Below, one piece after another: positions 45,606 to 54,766 of a stretch of 64,000 nucleotides of DNA. The DNA is from PALSA-243 sp963743705 (GTDB lineage Bacteria > Acidobacteriota > Terriglobia > Bryobacterales > Bryobacteraceae), in NCBI GenBank assembly GCA_963743705.1, contig CAVUQS010000022.1, positions 189,534 to 253,533 of the forward strand. The letters are read 5' to 3'. Under the pieces are notes generated by a model that saw only the letters and a list, made by a program, of their open reading frames with translations, made no database searches and was not told the DNA's origin. The position numbers were made by a program, and so were the translations under genes. Position 1 is the first letter of the stretch, and each line of letters starts with the position of its first letter.

Positions 45606-46808
45606 ATGTCTATTTTCACAATAGCTCTGCTGATTTTTGGCGTGAGCCAGGTCTATTGGGTCTGGCGCGCCTATCATTTCGCGACGCGCCGCATTCCATT
45701 GCGAGGGAGGCGGCTGGCGATTTGCGGAGCGGCGGCGGCGATCTACGTAGTCTTGCTGCTGGCTAACATCGGCCCGTGGCGCGAGCAGGCATCGCCCGTC
45801 CATCTCACGTTGCGCGATGCGCTGCTGACCGCGCCGTTCTGGTGGTGGGCGAGCAGTTCGTTGGTCGGCTTCCTGCTGGCCATTGTCTTTGCCATTCCGC
45901 AGGGAATCGTTTGGGCGGTGCGGCGCGCGAAGCGACCCGAGATCGAGTCGCCCCCGCGCCGGCAATTTTTGGAGCGCACGGCAGCGGTAGCGACCGGCGC
46001 GCCTTTCGTGGCCGGAGCATACGGCTTGCTTTACGGGCGGCTCAATCTGGAAACCACGGAGCCCGTCATTCGCTTGCCGCGGTTGCCGCGCGCCTTCGAA
46101 GGATTCCGCATCTGCCAGCTTTCCGATATTCACATCGGGCCTTTCATGCCCGTGGAAGAAATCCGCAAGTACGCCGCGATCGCCAATGCGCAGAAGGCGG
46201 ACCTGATCGTGCTTACCGGGGACTTCGTGACCTTCGACCCAAACACGCAAGGGGCCGTTGTGGAAGCGCTGAGCGGGCTGCGGGCGCCGTTCGGCGTCTA
46301 CGGCTGCCTGGGCAATCACGACGCCTGGGCGGGCGTGGAGGATTCGATCACGCAGTTGTTCCAACGCGCAGGCGTGCGGATTTTGCGCGGCGTGAATACG
46401 CCCATCGCTTCGAACGGCGAATCGTTCAATTTGATCGGCGTGGATTTCCAGAGCCCGCACCGTTTCGGACCTTCGCCGGCGGTGGCGCATCTCCTGGGGA
46501 ACATCGAGCGCCTGATCGACCGCGACCGCGTCAACATTCTGCTCAGCCACAACCCGGACACTTTCGGGCGCGCGGCCGAACTCGGCATCGATCTCAGCCT
46601 GGCGGGGCACACCCATGGCGGACAGGCGGCGCTCGAGTTCATCAGTCCGGAAATTGCGCCTTCGCGCCTGGTGACGCCGTATGTAGCGGGCTTGTTCCAG
46701 AAGCCGGGCAGTCAACTCTACGTCAATCGCGGCATCGGCACCATCTTCGTGCCCATCCGTCTCGGCGCGCCGCCGGAAATCACGGTGTACAAGCTGACGC
46801 GCGGTTGA
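45606..46808 (+). CDS. Metallophosphoesterase with N-terminal membrane helices
   Basis: The 400-residue protein begins with three hydrophobic segments (IFTIALLIFGVSQVYWVW, ICGAAAAIYVVLLLAN, SSLVGFLLAIVFAIPQGI). The calcineurin-like domain from about residue 160 has the full motif set: CQLSDIHIG, LTGDFV, GNHDAW, LSHNP and AGHTHGGQ. This is the YaeI/YkuE branch of membrane-bound phosphodiesterases. A similar substrate (for example UDP-diacylglucosamine or a phospholipid) is only a guess. It lies downstream of the membrane redox protein by 20 bases. Confidence 0.9.
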   Translation: MSIFTIALLIFGVSQVYWVWRAYHFATRRIPLRGRRLAICGAAAAIYVVLLLANIGPWREQASPVHLTLRDALLTAPFWWWASSSLVGFLLAIVFAIPQGIVWAVRRAKRPEIESPPRRQFLERTAAVATGAPFVAGAYGLLYGRLNLETTEPVIRLPRLPRAFEGFRICQLSDIHIGPFMPVEEIRKYAAIANAQKADLIVLTGDFVTFDPNTQGAVVEALSGLRAPFGVYGCLGNHDAWAGVEDSITQLFQRAGVRILRGVNTPIASNGESFNLIGVDFQSPHRFGPSPAVAHLLGNIERLIDRDRVNILLSHNPDTFGRAAELGIDLSLAGHTHGGQAALEFISPEIAPSRLVTPYVAGLFQKPGSQLYVNRGIGTIFVPIRLGAPPEITVYKLTRG

Positions 46809-46873
46809 GGCGCGATAGAATCGACTACTACCGGCCACAGTATCTGGCGCCGGAGTTGTTTGGAGTCGACGAC

Positions 46874-49800
46874 ATGATGATCAGGTTCCGAGTCATTCTG
46901 TTCGCATTGCTGGCGGCCGCGGCCCCAGCGGTCCGGGCGCAACAGGTAGATCCCAATCTTTATTCCGGCATGAAGTGGAGGCTGGTCGGACCATTCCGCG
47001 GCGGCAAGGCCACTATGGCCTCCGGCTCGCCGGGCAACCCGGCTCTCTACTACATGGGGACGGCGGGGAGCGGCGTCTGGAAGACGGTGGATGGAGGCCA
47101 GGTGTGGACGTGCGTCAGCGATTCGGTGCGGCTGACGGGCATCGGCGCGGTGGCAGTGGCGCCTTCGCGGCCGGATACGGTCTACGTTGGGGCTACCACC
47201 GGATCTTCGGCGGGCCTGTATCGCTCGACAGATGCGGGCGAACATTGGGATCTGGTCGCGTTGGAAGGGCACGGCGTCGTCTCGATCGTAATCGATCCGC
47301 AGAATCCAGACCTGGTGATGGCGGCCGCGGGAGATACCGGCGTGATGCGCACCACCGATGGCGGGAAGACGTGGAAGACGGCGCTGCCGGACGCGCAAGT
47401 GGGCGCGGTGTGGCTGGTATTCGACCCCGACAACCCGAAGAACGTGTATGCGGGTGCGCGTCCCGCTGGTGGGGGCGGACGCGGCGGTGGCGGCCGGGGC
47501 GCTCCCGCGGTAACCACGCCGGCGACGGATTCGCAGATTTATCGCTCGACGGACGAGGGCGCAACCTGGACTAAGACGAGCCCGGATGGATTACCGGGGG
47601 GCAATTTCGGCACCATTGCGTTGGCGGTGGCGCCGGGGACGAAAGGCTTGCGCGTTTACGACTATGTGGCGCAGGGCATGTTCCGTTCCGACGACGGCGG
47701 CGCACATTGGGCGCGCGTAACGGACGATACGCGGATCATTGGGGGCGGCCAGTTTCACGACGTCATCGTGGATCCGCGCAATGCCAACACGCTATTCGCC
47801 ACGCAGACGTCGCTTTACCGCTCGACCGATGCGGGCAAGACCTGGGAGTCATACGTGGGCGCGCCCAGCGGCGCGGACTTCAACTATCTGTGGATCGACC
47901 CAACCGACGACAAGTACATGATCCTGGCGGTGGATCAAGGCGTCCAAGTCAGCATGGATTCCGGCCGCACGTGGACTACTTGGTATAACCAGCCCACCGG
48001 CCAAATGTACAACGTGACCACGGACCACGCCTTCCCGTTCTTCCTTTACTCGTCGCAACAGGATAGCGGAACAGTGGCGACGCCGATCGCGGGACGCGGC
48101 GGCCAGATTACATATCGCGACTGGTACACGACGAACGGCTTCGAATCGGCGAAGATCACGCCCGACGCGGCGGACCCGAATTATTTGTATGCCACCGGAT
48201 GGTATGGATCGATTCTGCGGGTCAACAAGATCACGGGGCAGACGCAACACATTTTCGAACGCACGCCGAAGTATCGCGAAAGCGGCTCGCCGCCGATGGG
48301 ATTCTCGCCGGCCGATGCGCAGACTTTCTATCTGGGCACGCAGTATCTGCTGGCAACGCACGATAAGGGCATGCATTGGGAAACGGCTAGCCCCGATCTC
48401 ACCGCGACGGCCGGTGGCGAAGGCAACGCGCCGGCGGGGCGCGGTGGACGCGGAGGCGGGAATGCCATCAGCGCGCTGGCGTTCTCAGCGAAAGACGGCA
48501 AGGTGATCTGGGCCGGCACGAGCAATGGCCTGATACAACTGACGCGCGATGGCGGCGCGCATTGGAATAACGTTGCGCCGGCGGGGCTGCAGGGCGGATC
48601 CGTCGCGGTGGTGGAAGCTTCGGCCAGCGACGCCGCGCGCGCCTTCGCGGTGGTGGGGGGCGGGCGTGGCGGAGGCGGAGGCCGCGCAGCGGGCGGAGCA
48701 GCGCCGCGAATTTATCGCACCGACGACTACGGACAAAGCTGGAAGACGGTGGTGAGCGGCTTACCGAACAGCGCGGCGCACGCGGTGCGCGAAGACCCGG
48801 AGAACCGCAACCTGGTTTTCGCGGCGCTCGAAACGGGCGTCTTTGTTTCGTTCAACGGCGGCGATCAGTGGCAGCCGCTGCAATTGAACTTGCCCGCGGC
48901 CTCGTGCCGGGACCTCGCCATCGAGCAGAACGATCTGATGGTCGCTACATATGGACGGGCGCTGTGGGCGATTGACGACATCAGCCCGCTGCGCGAACTG
49001 GCGTCGAAGTCCGTGGCGATCGCTTCATCGAATGCATATCTTTTTGCGCCGCAAACCGCGGTGCGGATGCAATGGGACACGTATACCGATACGCCATTCA
49101 ATCCGGAGACGGCGTCGGCGGAGAATCCACCGGATGGGGCGATCATCGATTACTACTTGAAATCGCCGCCGCCGGGCGACATGAAGCTCGACGTGTACGA
49201 CAGCGCGGGCAGACTGGTGCGCAGCTACTCGAGCAACGGCGCAAAAGGGCTGGATTACAAGGTCAACGTGCCAGATGTTTGGCTGGCTCCGCCGCAACTG
49301 CTCTCCAAGAACGCCGGGCTGAACCGGTTCGTCTGGGACTTGCGCTATCCCGACCCCGATCAACTTCTCTACACCTATTACGGCATCCATTCCAGCTACT
49401 TCGAATACACGTTGGCGGACCACGCGATTCCGCAGAACACTCCGTGGCACGAGCCACAAGGGCCGATGGTCGTGCCCGGGCAATACGAGATCCGGCTCAC
49501 GGCGAGCGGCCAGACCCTGCGGCAGCCGATTACGGTGAGGCTCGACCCGCGCGTGAACTATTCGACCCAAGAATTGCAACGGCAGTTGGACCTAGGGCAG
49601 AAGATCGCGGCAAGTATGAAGGCCTCCTACGCTGGATATGGTCAAGTGGCGCAACTACGCAGCCAGTTAGCGACGCGGTTGACGGCCCTGAAGAGCGCGG
49701 ACAAGGCGCCGGACGCGCTGGCAGCGGCGCAGGCGATGGACGCCAAGACGGAAGGATTGACCGATGCTGCGGCAGGAATCGGGCCGATGAACCGCGATCT

Positions 49801-50020
49801 CACGCGTTTGTTGGTCGCCGTGGATCAATCCGATTCGCCGCCGGCCAGTGAGTTGATCGAGGTCTTCGCCCAGATGTGCCAGGACACGCGCGCGGCTCTT
49901 GGGCGGTGGAACGATTTGCGCACGCAGGACCTGCCCAAGCTGAATGCGTTGCTGACGCAGCAATCCCTGGCGCCATTGACGGTTCCCAGCGAGGCGTTGG
50001 ATCCGGGCTGCGGAAACTAA
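46874..50020 (+). CDS. Secreted sortilin/VPS10-like BNR beta-propeller protein
   Basis: I start it at ATG 46874 (GGAG 8 bases upstream). The frame is open to 45776 but that upstream part runs across the metallophosphoesterase. The 1048-residue protein has a signal peptide (VILFALLAAAAPAVRAQ). Repeated Asp-box-like blades follow: VGPFRGGKATMASGSPG, YYMGTAGSGVWKTVDGG, LYRSTDAGEHWDLVALEG, IYRSTDEGATWTKTSPDG and SLYRSTDAGKTWESYVG. This is the sortilin/VPS10 glycosyl-hydrolase-like fold common in acidobacterial secretomes. Three Gly/Arg-rich inserts (near residues 197, 515 and 595) interrupt loops. The C-terminal 250 residues contain an Ig/FN3-like domain and helices. Exact binding partner is unknown. 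Confidence 0.88.
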   Translation: MMIRFRVILFALLAAAAPAVRAQQVDPNLYSGMKWRLVGPFRGGKATMASGSPGNPALYYMGTAGSGVWKTVDGGQVWTCVSDSVRLTGIGAVAVAPSRPDTVYVGATTGSSAGLYRSTDAGEHWDLVALEGHGVVSIVIDPQNPDLVMAAAGDTGVMRTTDGGKTWKTALPDAQVGAVWLVFDPDNPKNVYAGARPAGGGGRGGGGRGAPAVTTPATDSQIYRSTDEGATWTKTSPDGLPGGNFGTIALAVAPGTKGLRVYDYVAQGMFRSDDGGAHWARVTDDTRIIGGGQFHDVIVDPRNANTLFATQTSLYRSTDAGKTWESYVGAPSGADFNYLWIDPTDDKYMILAVDQGVQVSMDSGRTWTTWYNQPTGQMYNVTTDHAFPFFLYSSQQDSGTVATPIAGRGGQITYRDWYTTNGFESAKITPDAADPNYLYATGWYGSILRVNKITGQTQHIFERTPKYRESGSPPMGFSPADAQTFYLGTQYLLATHDKGMHWETASPDLTATAGGEGNAPAGRGGRGGGNAISALAFSAKDGKVIWAGTSNGLIQLTRDGGAHWNNVAPAGLQGGSVAVVEASASDAARAFAVVGGGRGGGGGRAAGGAAPRIYRTDDYGQSWKTVVSGLPNSAAHAVREDPENRNLVFAALETGVFVSFNGGDQWQPLQLNLPAASCRDLAIEQNDLMVATYGRALWAIDDISPLRELASKSVAIASSNAYLFAPQTAVRMQWDTYTDTPFNPETASAENPPDGAIIDYYLKSPPPGDMKLDVYDSAGRLVRSYSSNGAKGLDYKVNVPDVWLAPPQLLSKNAGLNRFVWDLRYPDPDQLLYTYYGIHSSYFEYTLADHAIPQNTPWHEPQGPMVVPGQYEIRLTASGQTLRQPITVRLDPRVNYSTQELQRQLDLGQKIAASMKASYAGYGQVAQLRSQLATRLTALKSADKAPDALAAAQAMDAKTEGLTDAAAGIGPMNRDLTRLLVAVDQSDSPPASELIEVFAQMCQDTRAALGRWNDLRTQDLPKLNALLTQQSLAPLTVPSEALDPGCGN

Positions 50021-50027
50021 CCGGCCT

Positions 50028-50723
50028 TCACAAGAACAGCTTGATGGTTAGCCCGAGTCCGTTTACGTTAACCGGGGTTCCTCGGGTCTTACGTTGCCTG
50101 ACGCCATATGGTTCCACCACCAGATGCGGACCGATCGGGAGGTCGATTCCCAGCTCGTACCGGAATGTGCTCCAGCCCCCGTAGCGGCTGTCGTAGAAAG
50201 CTTCCGCGTTGGCAAAGGGCGTGAACGAAAAGTTGCCTATTCCAAAATCGCGGCTAACCTGCAGGCGGTTTCTATATCGCACTGAGAACGCCTGGCCCTC
50301 GATGAAACGCAGCTCCACACGATTGCGATCTTCCAAAACCAAGCTTCCAGGAAATCGATAGCGGGATGTGATTTCAATAATGCCGCGATTCTCGTGGGAA
50401 AAGGATCCCTGCGTCACACTGGTCAAGTATTCGTAACCCCCACGAAAGTCTAAGTACCTCTGACGGAAGACGTCGTTCCTCCAGCGGAGATCTCTGCGGA
50501 ACACCGGCCGCAGCGCGAAATCGACGTAGTAGGCGAATCTTCCTTCGGTGCTGCTATGCACGTGGGCAGCATCCGCGAAGACAATTCTGAGGCCAGGATT
50601 CAACTGGGAATAGATATCGAGCTCAGGCCAGAACTCGTTCTCGGTGTTTTGGGCGGCGGCGGGGCGCACGTATCCCGCGACGACGATCGCGGCCAGAAAC
50701 AAGCCGTAGCGCGCGCATGTCAT
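50028..50723 (-). CDS. DUF2490-type outer-membrane beta-barrel protein
   Basis: The 231-residue protein has a signal peptide (RYGLFLAAIVVAGYVRPAAA) and alternating strands rich in aromatic and charged residues (RFAYYVDFALRPVFRRDL, HENRGIIEITSRYRFPGSLV, FSFTPFANAEAFYD). It ends in a C-terminal strand finishing with Phe-Leu (GLTIKLFL), as outer-membrane barrels do. The pattern fits DUF2490. Its start overlaps the stop of the upstream regulator-like gene (ATGA), so the two are likely co-expressed. Confidence 0.75.
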   Translation of the reverse strand: MTCARYGLFLAAIVVAGYVRPAAAQNTENEFWPELDIYSQLNPGLRIVFADAAHVHSSTEGRFAYYVDFALRPVFRRDLRWRNDVFRQRYLDFRGGYEYLTSVTQGSFSHENRGIIEITSRYRFPGSLVLEDRNRVELRFIEGQAFSVRYRNRLQVSRDFGIGNFSFTPFANAEAFYDSRYGGWSTFRYELGIDLPIGPHLVVEPYGVRQRKTRGTPVNVNGLGLTIKLFL

Positions 50724-51172
50724 CGCGAGGTTGTTTCACCCGATTCGATGTGGTTGTGCGGCCTCTCCATCACCGTGGTGCGCGATTGGAACGCGGGAAC
50801 GTAGTGCCCACGCGGAAGGGTCACGATCACGGAGTCGTGCAAACCCTCGGTCGCATAGTATTTCTTGAGCTTCGCGCGCAGACGCCACGCCTGGCTGCGA
50901 ACGATGGTGTCGACCTTCGGATCGTAGTCCGGCTTCCGGCCAAAAACAAAAACGCCGAGAGTTGTCTCCTTCAAATACGCGGCTTCGCCGCCAACAGTGG
51001 CCTCAACCACGAAATCCAGCATCCGCATGAGCTTGGGACAGCCCTTCATGGTGCGGCTCTGGCGGATGTGGCCTACAGCATCCATGATTTCGCCGGCGGA
51101 CAGCCCGGCTAAAGGTTCTGGAGGTCTGGACGGCTCTATCTCATTTTCTGTGACACGATCGCTATTCACCAC
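50720..51172 (-). CDS. Regulator-like protein with FGRKPDYDPKVDTIVR domain
   Basis: The 150-residue protein has a short charged N-terminus. Its conserved core, of a type I associate with acidobacterial and rhizobial signalling proteins, comprises LKETTLGVFVFGRKPDYDPK, VDTIVRSQAWRLRAKLKKYY and SVIVTLPRGHYVPAFQ. In those proteins the domain often precedes TolB-like or cyclase domains; here it stands alone. A DNA-binding or protein-protein role is possible. It is between a degenerate receiver gene and an outer-membrane barrel gene in one apparent operon. Confidence 0.6.
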   Translation of the reverse strand: MVNSDRVTENEIEPSRPPEPLAGLSAGEIMDAVGHIRQSRTMKGCPKLMRMLDFVVEATVGGEAAYLKETTLGVFVFGRKPDYDPKVDTIVRSQAWRLRAKLKKYYATEGLHDSVIVTLPRGHYVPAFQSRTTVMERPHNHIESGETTSR

Positions 51173-51250
51173 GCTATTGCTTGATGCCGGATCGAGGCCG
51201 CCGACCCATTTAATCCCCTAGGCCGAAGTGCGTAAATCGTGCGATCAGCG

Positions 51251-51808
51251 TCAGTTGGCGGGAAAAGGCATGAACCGGACAGTTGCGCGCAGACGAGAGC
51301 CGTCGTGCGGCATTTCCGTTACAGTCGACGCAGCGCCGGCGGCGCAACCTGGGATTGCACTCACGCTCTGACGCCAGGCGGAGGCAACGGCGCGCCGGAG
51401 CTCGCGGCACCGAAACGGCTTGCAAAGGACGCCGAAGCCTCCGTAATCGGACACTTCCGCCAACAGGCGATCGTCGGCGCTCGGCGCAGCGACGATCAAA
51501 ACCGGCGCCACGGCATATTGCGCAGCGTAGCCGAGGATGTCCCGCCATGACCCATCCGGTAAGCGCCGTTCGCACAAGATGACCGGCACTCTGTGCCACG
51601 TGAGATGAGCGATGGCCTCCAAACATCCCGAGACGGACGAAATGTGCCAGGGCGGACCGCTGAAAATGCGGCAGAGATGGTTGTGATCTTGCGCCGATCC
51701 ACCGACGGAGAGAATGGGAACGCGTCTTTCAGGCGCTGCCCATATGCGTCTTTCCGGCGCCGTTTTCCGTGACGAAATGGGGACCAGGGTGAGCTTCGCC
51801 GCCATCAT
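51251..51808 (-). CDS. Degenerate receiver-domain protein (Glu in place of the phosphoacceptor Asp)
   Basis: From ATG 51808 this is about 185 residues; the frame could extend to a TTG at 51868. Residues 30-150 read as a receiver: beta-1 PILSVGGSAQDHNHLC lacks the acidic pair, the acceptor position in HRVPVILCERRLPDGSW is Glu80 instead of Asp, beta-4 APVLIVAAPSADDRLL lacks Thr, and beta-5 FGVLCKPF keeps the Lys. The Glu may mimic a phosphorylated state. There is no output domain; the Arg/Ala-rich C-terminus is short. It is transcribed towards the FGRKPDYDPK protein and the barrel. Confidence 0.7.
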   Translation of the reverse strand: MMAAKLTLVPISSRKTAPERRIWAAPERRVPILSVGGSAQDHNHLCRIFSGPPWHISSVSGCLEAIAHLTWHRVPVILCERRLPDGSWRDILGYAAQYAVAPVLIVAAPSADDRLLAEVSDYGGFGVLCKPFRCRELRRAVASAWRQSVSAIPGCAAGAASTVTEMPHDGSRLRATVRFMPFPAN

Positions 51809-52005
51809 ACGCTGCCGTCCTACTTCCAATCCCAGAGGATTCAGAACCGGGCCCTTTCCGGGCCACAAGCGTTTTCGAATTGGAAGGATGCGACAGAGCG
51901 GCGTAAGCCTTACTTTCTTTGGCCGCCCGTCACCCCAAGAAGTAAATCATGGCCTACGCCGGACCATCGTTGGAACCAGCAGCTTTTGGTCTTTTTTTGT
52001 GGTCC

Positions 52006-52034
52006 GAAAAATTTAGATAAAGCTAGTGCCTAGC
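52006..52034 (-). terminator. Possible intrinsic terminator of the VWA gene
   Basis: On the minus strand, GCTAGgcaCTAGC (5-bp stem, 3-base loop) is followed by a T-rich run (TTTATCTAAATTTTT). It lies about 50 bases after the stop at 52081. The stem is short, so confidence is moderate. Confidence 0.4.
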
Positions 52035-52080
52035 AGCGGAGCAATACCCCGCCGCTTAAGCATCGTAGCCCGGACTGCCG

Positions 52081-53097
52081 TCAATATGGCGCGTAGTATC
52101 CGGAGCGCCATGTGGCGTGTAGAGAGGGCGAATCGGGAGGGGCAACCACTTTTACTTGAACGCGTCTATACTTGCCGTCTCGGGCGGAGTTGGTCGGATA
52201 ATATGCGAGCATGTACTGGTCGCGAAGCGCGGTATTCAGCTTCGCGATCGCATCAGGCAATTCGTTCACGTGATGCACCGGGAACATGCGCCCCCCAGTC
52301 TCCTCCGCAAGATCGCTCAATAGCTTCATGGCGGCCATCGTGACCATGGGACCGGTGATGCCGATGGCGTAGAGGGAAAGATCGCTCTCGCGCAATAGCT
52401 GGCGGATTTCGTGCGGGTTGAAGCGGCTGTTGTTGTCGCCCCCGTCGGAAAGCACCACCAGGGCGCGGCGACTATTCTTGGCCTTCTTCATCTGGGCGAC
52501 GGAGAGGTGTATGGCGTCGAGCAGGGCCGTCCAACCGACAGGCTGAATGGACATGAGAGCGTTCGAAATCTCGGCGGGATCGGGACTGAAACCGGAAAGA
52601 AGCTTCGGCTTGTCGTTGAAGCCGACGAGGAAGTACTCGTCGCCCGGCATCGAAGCCTTCATCATGTGAGCGATGGCCTCCCGGGATTTGTCGAGCTTGT
52701 TGAGCATGCTCTTACTGCAGTCGAATACGAACCCGATGGAAAGGGGTGCGTCCTGGGAGAAAACGTGCGCTACCGGTTGTTCGATGCCGTCATCGAGGAC
52801 GTGGAACGCGGACGGCAACAGGCCTAAAACGGGTTTTCCGAACGGATCGGTGACTGTAACAGGAATTAAGACGACGTTTACATCCGCCCGAATGTCGCTC
52901 CGAGGCGCTTTCGGCTGTGTCCTACTCCTGGGAATCAGGGAAACCTGAGCTTCGTCAGAAGTAGTCCGTTTTTCGGTGAGGGCTTGTGGGGCCGCGTAAA
53001 GGACTGAAGATACGATGGTTAACAAAACTACGTAGGCTACCCAGGGCTTCCGAGAAGAGTTGGGATCCGGGATACTCCGTTGAGTTCTCAAGGGCAT
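52081..53097 (-). CDS. VWFA-domain protein of the acidobacterial type
   Basis: From ATG 53097 (GGAG 9 bases upstream) the protein is 338 residues. A membrane/signal segment near residues 17-35 (VAYVVLLTIVSSVLYAAP) precedes a beta domain (VNVVLIPVTVTDPFGKPVLGL). A von Willebrand A domain follows, with MIDAS residues DCSKSM, then SIQPVGWTALLDAIHLSVAQ and VVLSDGGDNNS. The order corresponds to the VWFA-related acidobacterial family (TIGR03436 type). Function is not established; binding of a ligand or partner via a metal is expected. Confidence 0.88.
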   Translation of the reverse strand: MPLRTQRSIPDPNSSRKPWVAYVVLLTIVSSVLYAAPQALTEKRTTSDEAQVSLIPRSRTQPKAPRSDIRADVNVVLIPVTVTDPFGKPVLGLLPSAFHVLDDGIEQPVAHVFSQDAPLSIGFVFDCSKSMLNKLDKSREAIAHMMKASMPGDEYFLVGFNDKPKLLSGFSPDPAEISNALMSIQPVGWTALLDAIHLSVAQMKKAKNSRRALVVLSDGGDNNSRFNPHEIRQLLRESDLSLYAIGITGPMVTMAAMKLLSDLAEETGGRMFPVHHVNELPDAIAKLNTALRDQYMLAYYPTNSARDGKYRRVQVKVVAPPDSPSLHATWRSGYYAPY

Positions 53098-53128
53098 ATG
53101 CAAGGACTCCGTGAGAATTTATCCTCGT

Positions 53129-53136
53129 ATTGTAGC
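53129..53136 (-). promoter_or_regulatory. GCTACAAT promoter box before the VWA gene
   Basis: Reading the minus strand, GCTACAAT lies about 32 bases before ATG 53097. With a start about 7 bases later, the leader would be about 25 bases and include GGAG. It is the third copy of this 8-mer in a promoter position in the window. Confidence 0.4.
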
Positions 53137-53365
53137 GCACATGCAAAAGTCGGGACGCAGCGGATTGAAAATTTTGGGATAAGTTGTAACTCATTGAAAT
53201 CAAAAGAGCACGTTAGATTATAATTGGAGGGTCGCTGGCTCGGAACGATAGGACGATGACGGCTAAATATCGGATTTAACTTATACTTTGACCGTTTTAT
53301 CCTAGGGAATTTCCTAATAGATTTAGCTAATACTGGTGGTATCATCCGAACAGCCAAAAAATAGT

Positions 53366-54766
53366 ATGCTTGCTAGACAAAAAGTACTAGTCGTAGAGGA
53401 TGACGACAGTCTGCGGCAGGCCATGTATGCCCAACTTGTCAACGAGGGGCATGAGGCCGCATCGGCGTCCGATGCGCAGACGGCGTATAAGATCCTGGAG
53501 AAGACACCCTTTCAATTGATCATTACCCATCTCAACCTGCCCGGCATTTCGGGCGTTGAGCTCTTGAGGAAGGTCCACCAGGATTATCCCTCGACGGCCG
53601 TGATCGTGATGACGGCGTTCGGAACCGTTCAAAGCGCGGTGGAGGCCATGAAGGCCGGCGCGTACGACTACATCGTCAAGCCTATTTATCCATACGAGCT
53701 GAAAGCGCTGGTGAACCGCGCGCTGGATCATCACCGGACCCCTGACGACGTTCACGTCATGCGCAACTCCGTCGAGGAGCATTGCGGCTTTGAACAGATC
53801 GTGGGATCGTCCGGCTCGCTGCTGGAAGCGCTCGACGTGGCAAGGCGCGTGGCCGCCACGGACGCCACCATTTTGATCCACGGCGAAACTGGTACAGGCA
53901 AAGACCTCATCGCGAACGCGATTCATTTGCTCAGCGCGCGGCGCAACCGGTTGTTCGCGACCATCAATTGCGCGGCGATTCCGCGCGAACTTTTGGAATC
54001 GGAACTCTTCGGATACCTGAAAGGTTCATTTACCGGCGCCCTGACGCACAAAAAGGGCAAGGTCGAGATGGTCGACGGTGGTACTTTGTTTCTGGACGAA
54101 ATCGGCGAGATGCCGCTCGAGCTACAGGTTCGTATTCTCCGCCTGATACAGGAAAAGGAGATAGAGAAACTCGGCGCGACTTCGCCAACCAAGGTAGACG
54201 TGCGTATTATCGCAGCTACTCATCGCGACCTGACTGCGATGGTGAAACAAGGTTCGTTCCGCGAGGACTTATACTACCGCCTGCTGGTAGTGCCGATCGA
54301 GGTTCCTCCGCTTCGGGCGCGCGTTGGGGACATCCCCGAACTGGTACTTCATTTCTTCGATAAGTTCAGAGCTAAGCACGGCCGTCCCGAGTTGACCATG
54401 CCTTCCAAGCTATTGCCCTACTTCGCAACCTATAGCTGGCCTGGCAATGTAAGACAATTGGAACATATCGTCGAACGTATCGTGTTACTCAGTAGAAACA
54501 CGGAGATCACGATCGAGGAACTGCCGGAAATCCTCCGTTTTAAAGCACCTCAGGATGTAGTTGCGCCGCTGGACCTGCCGGAAGAAGGCATAAGCCTGGG
54601 CGCTGTCGAAAAGGACCTCATCCTACGCGCGCTTTCTAAATTCGCCGGCAATCAAACTAACACCGCCCGCTATCTCGGCCTTAGTCGAAGAACACTGGCA
54701 TACCGTATGAAGAAACACCGTATCCCGCCAGTGTATTTCAAGGAACTGAAACAAAGCGCCGGGTAA
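53366..54766 (+). CDS. NtrC-like sigma-54 activator with a His-substituted receiver
   Basis: From ATG 53366 it is 466 residues; GTG 53336 would add ten. The receiver (1-120) keeps the acidic pocket (VVEDDDS), Thr (VIVMTAFGT) and Lys (YIVKPIYP), but the acceptor position in FQLIITHLNLPGISG is His55 rather than Asp, codon CAT 53528-53530. The AAA+ domain is complete: Walker A GETGTGKD, GSFTGA loop, Walker B GGTLFLDEIGEM and the Arg finger region REDLYYRLLVVPIEVPPLR. A Fis-type helix-turn-helix (NQTNTARYLGLSRRTLAYRM) closes it. It can probably activate sigma-54 promoters, but not by normal Asp phosphorylation. A 53303-53316 near-palindrome TAGGGAATTTCCTA precedes it. Confidence 0.9.
   Translation: MLARQKVLVVEDDDSLRQAMYAQLVNEGHEAASASDAQTAYKILEKTPFQLIITHLNLPGISGVELLRKVHQDYPSTAVIVMTAFGTVQSAVEAMKAGAYDYIVKPIYPYELKALVNRALDHHRTPDDVHVMRNSVEEHCGFEQIVGSSGSLLEALDVARRVAATDATILIHGETGTGKDLIANAIHLLSARRNRLFATINCAAIPRELLESELFGYLKGSFTGALTHKKGKVEMVDGGTLFLDEIGEMPLELQVRILRLIQEKEIEKLGATSPTKVDVRIIAATHRDLTAMVKQGSFREDLYYRLLVVPIEVPPLRARVGDIPELVLHFFDKFRAKHGRPELTMPSKLLPYFATYSWPGNVRQLEHIVERIVLLSRNTEITIEELPEILRFKAPQDVVAPLDLPEEGISLGAVEKDLILRALSKFAGNQTNTARYLGLSRRTLAYRMKKHRIPPVYFKELKQSAG

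Noticed and set aside
45776..46873. Long upstream extension of the sortilin-like frame
   Set aside because: It runs in another frame over the metallophosphoesterase and is Arg/Ala-rich; a signal peptide and GGAG mark ATG 46874 as the start.
53303..53316. TAGGGAATTTCCTA near-palindrome
   Set aside because: It has one mismatched pair and a single copy; kept only as a note in the regulator entry.
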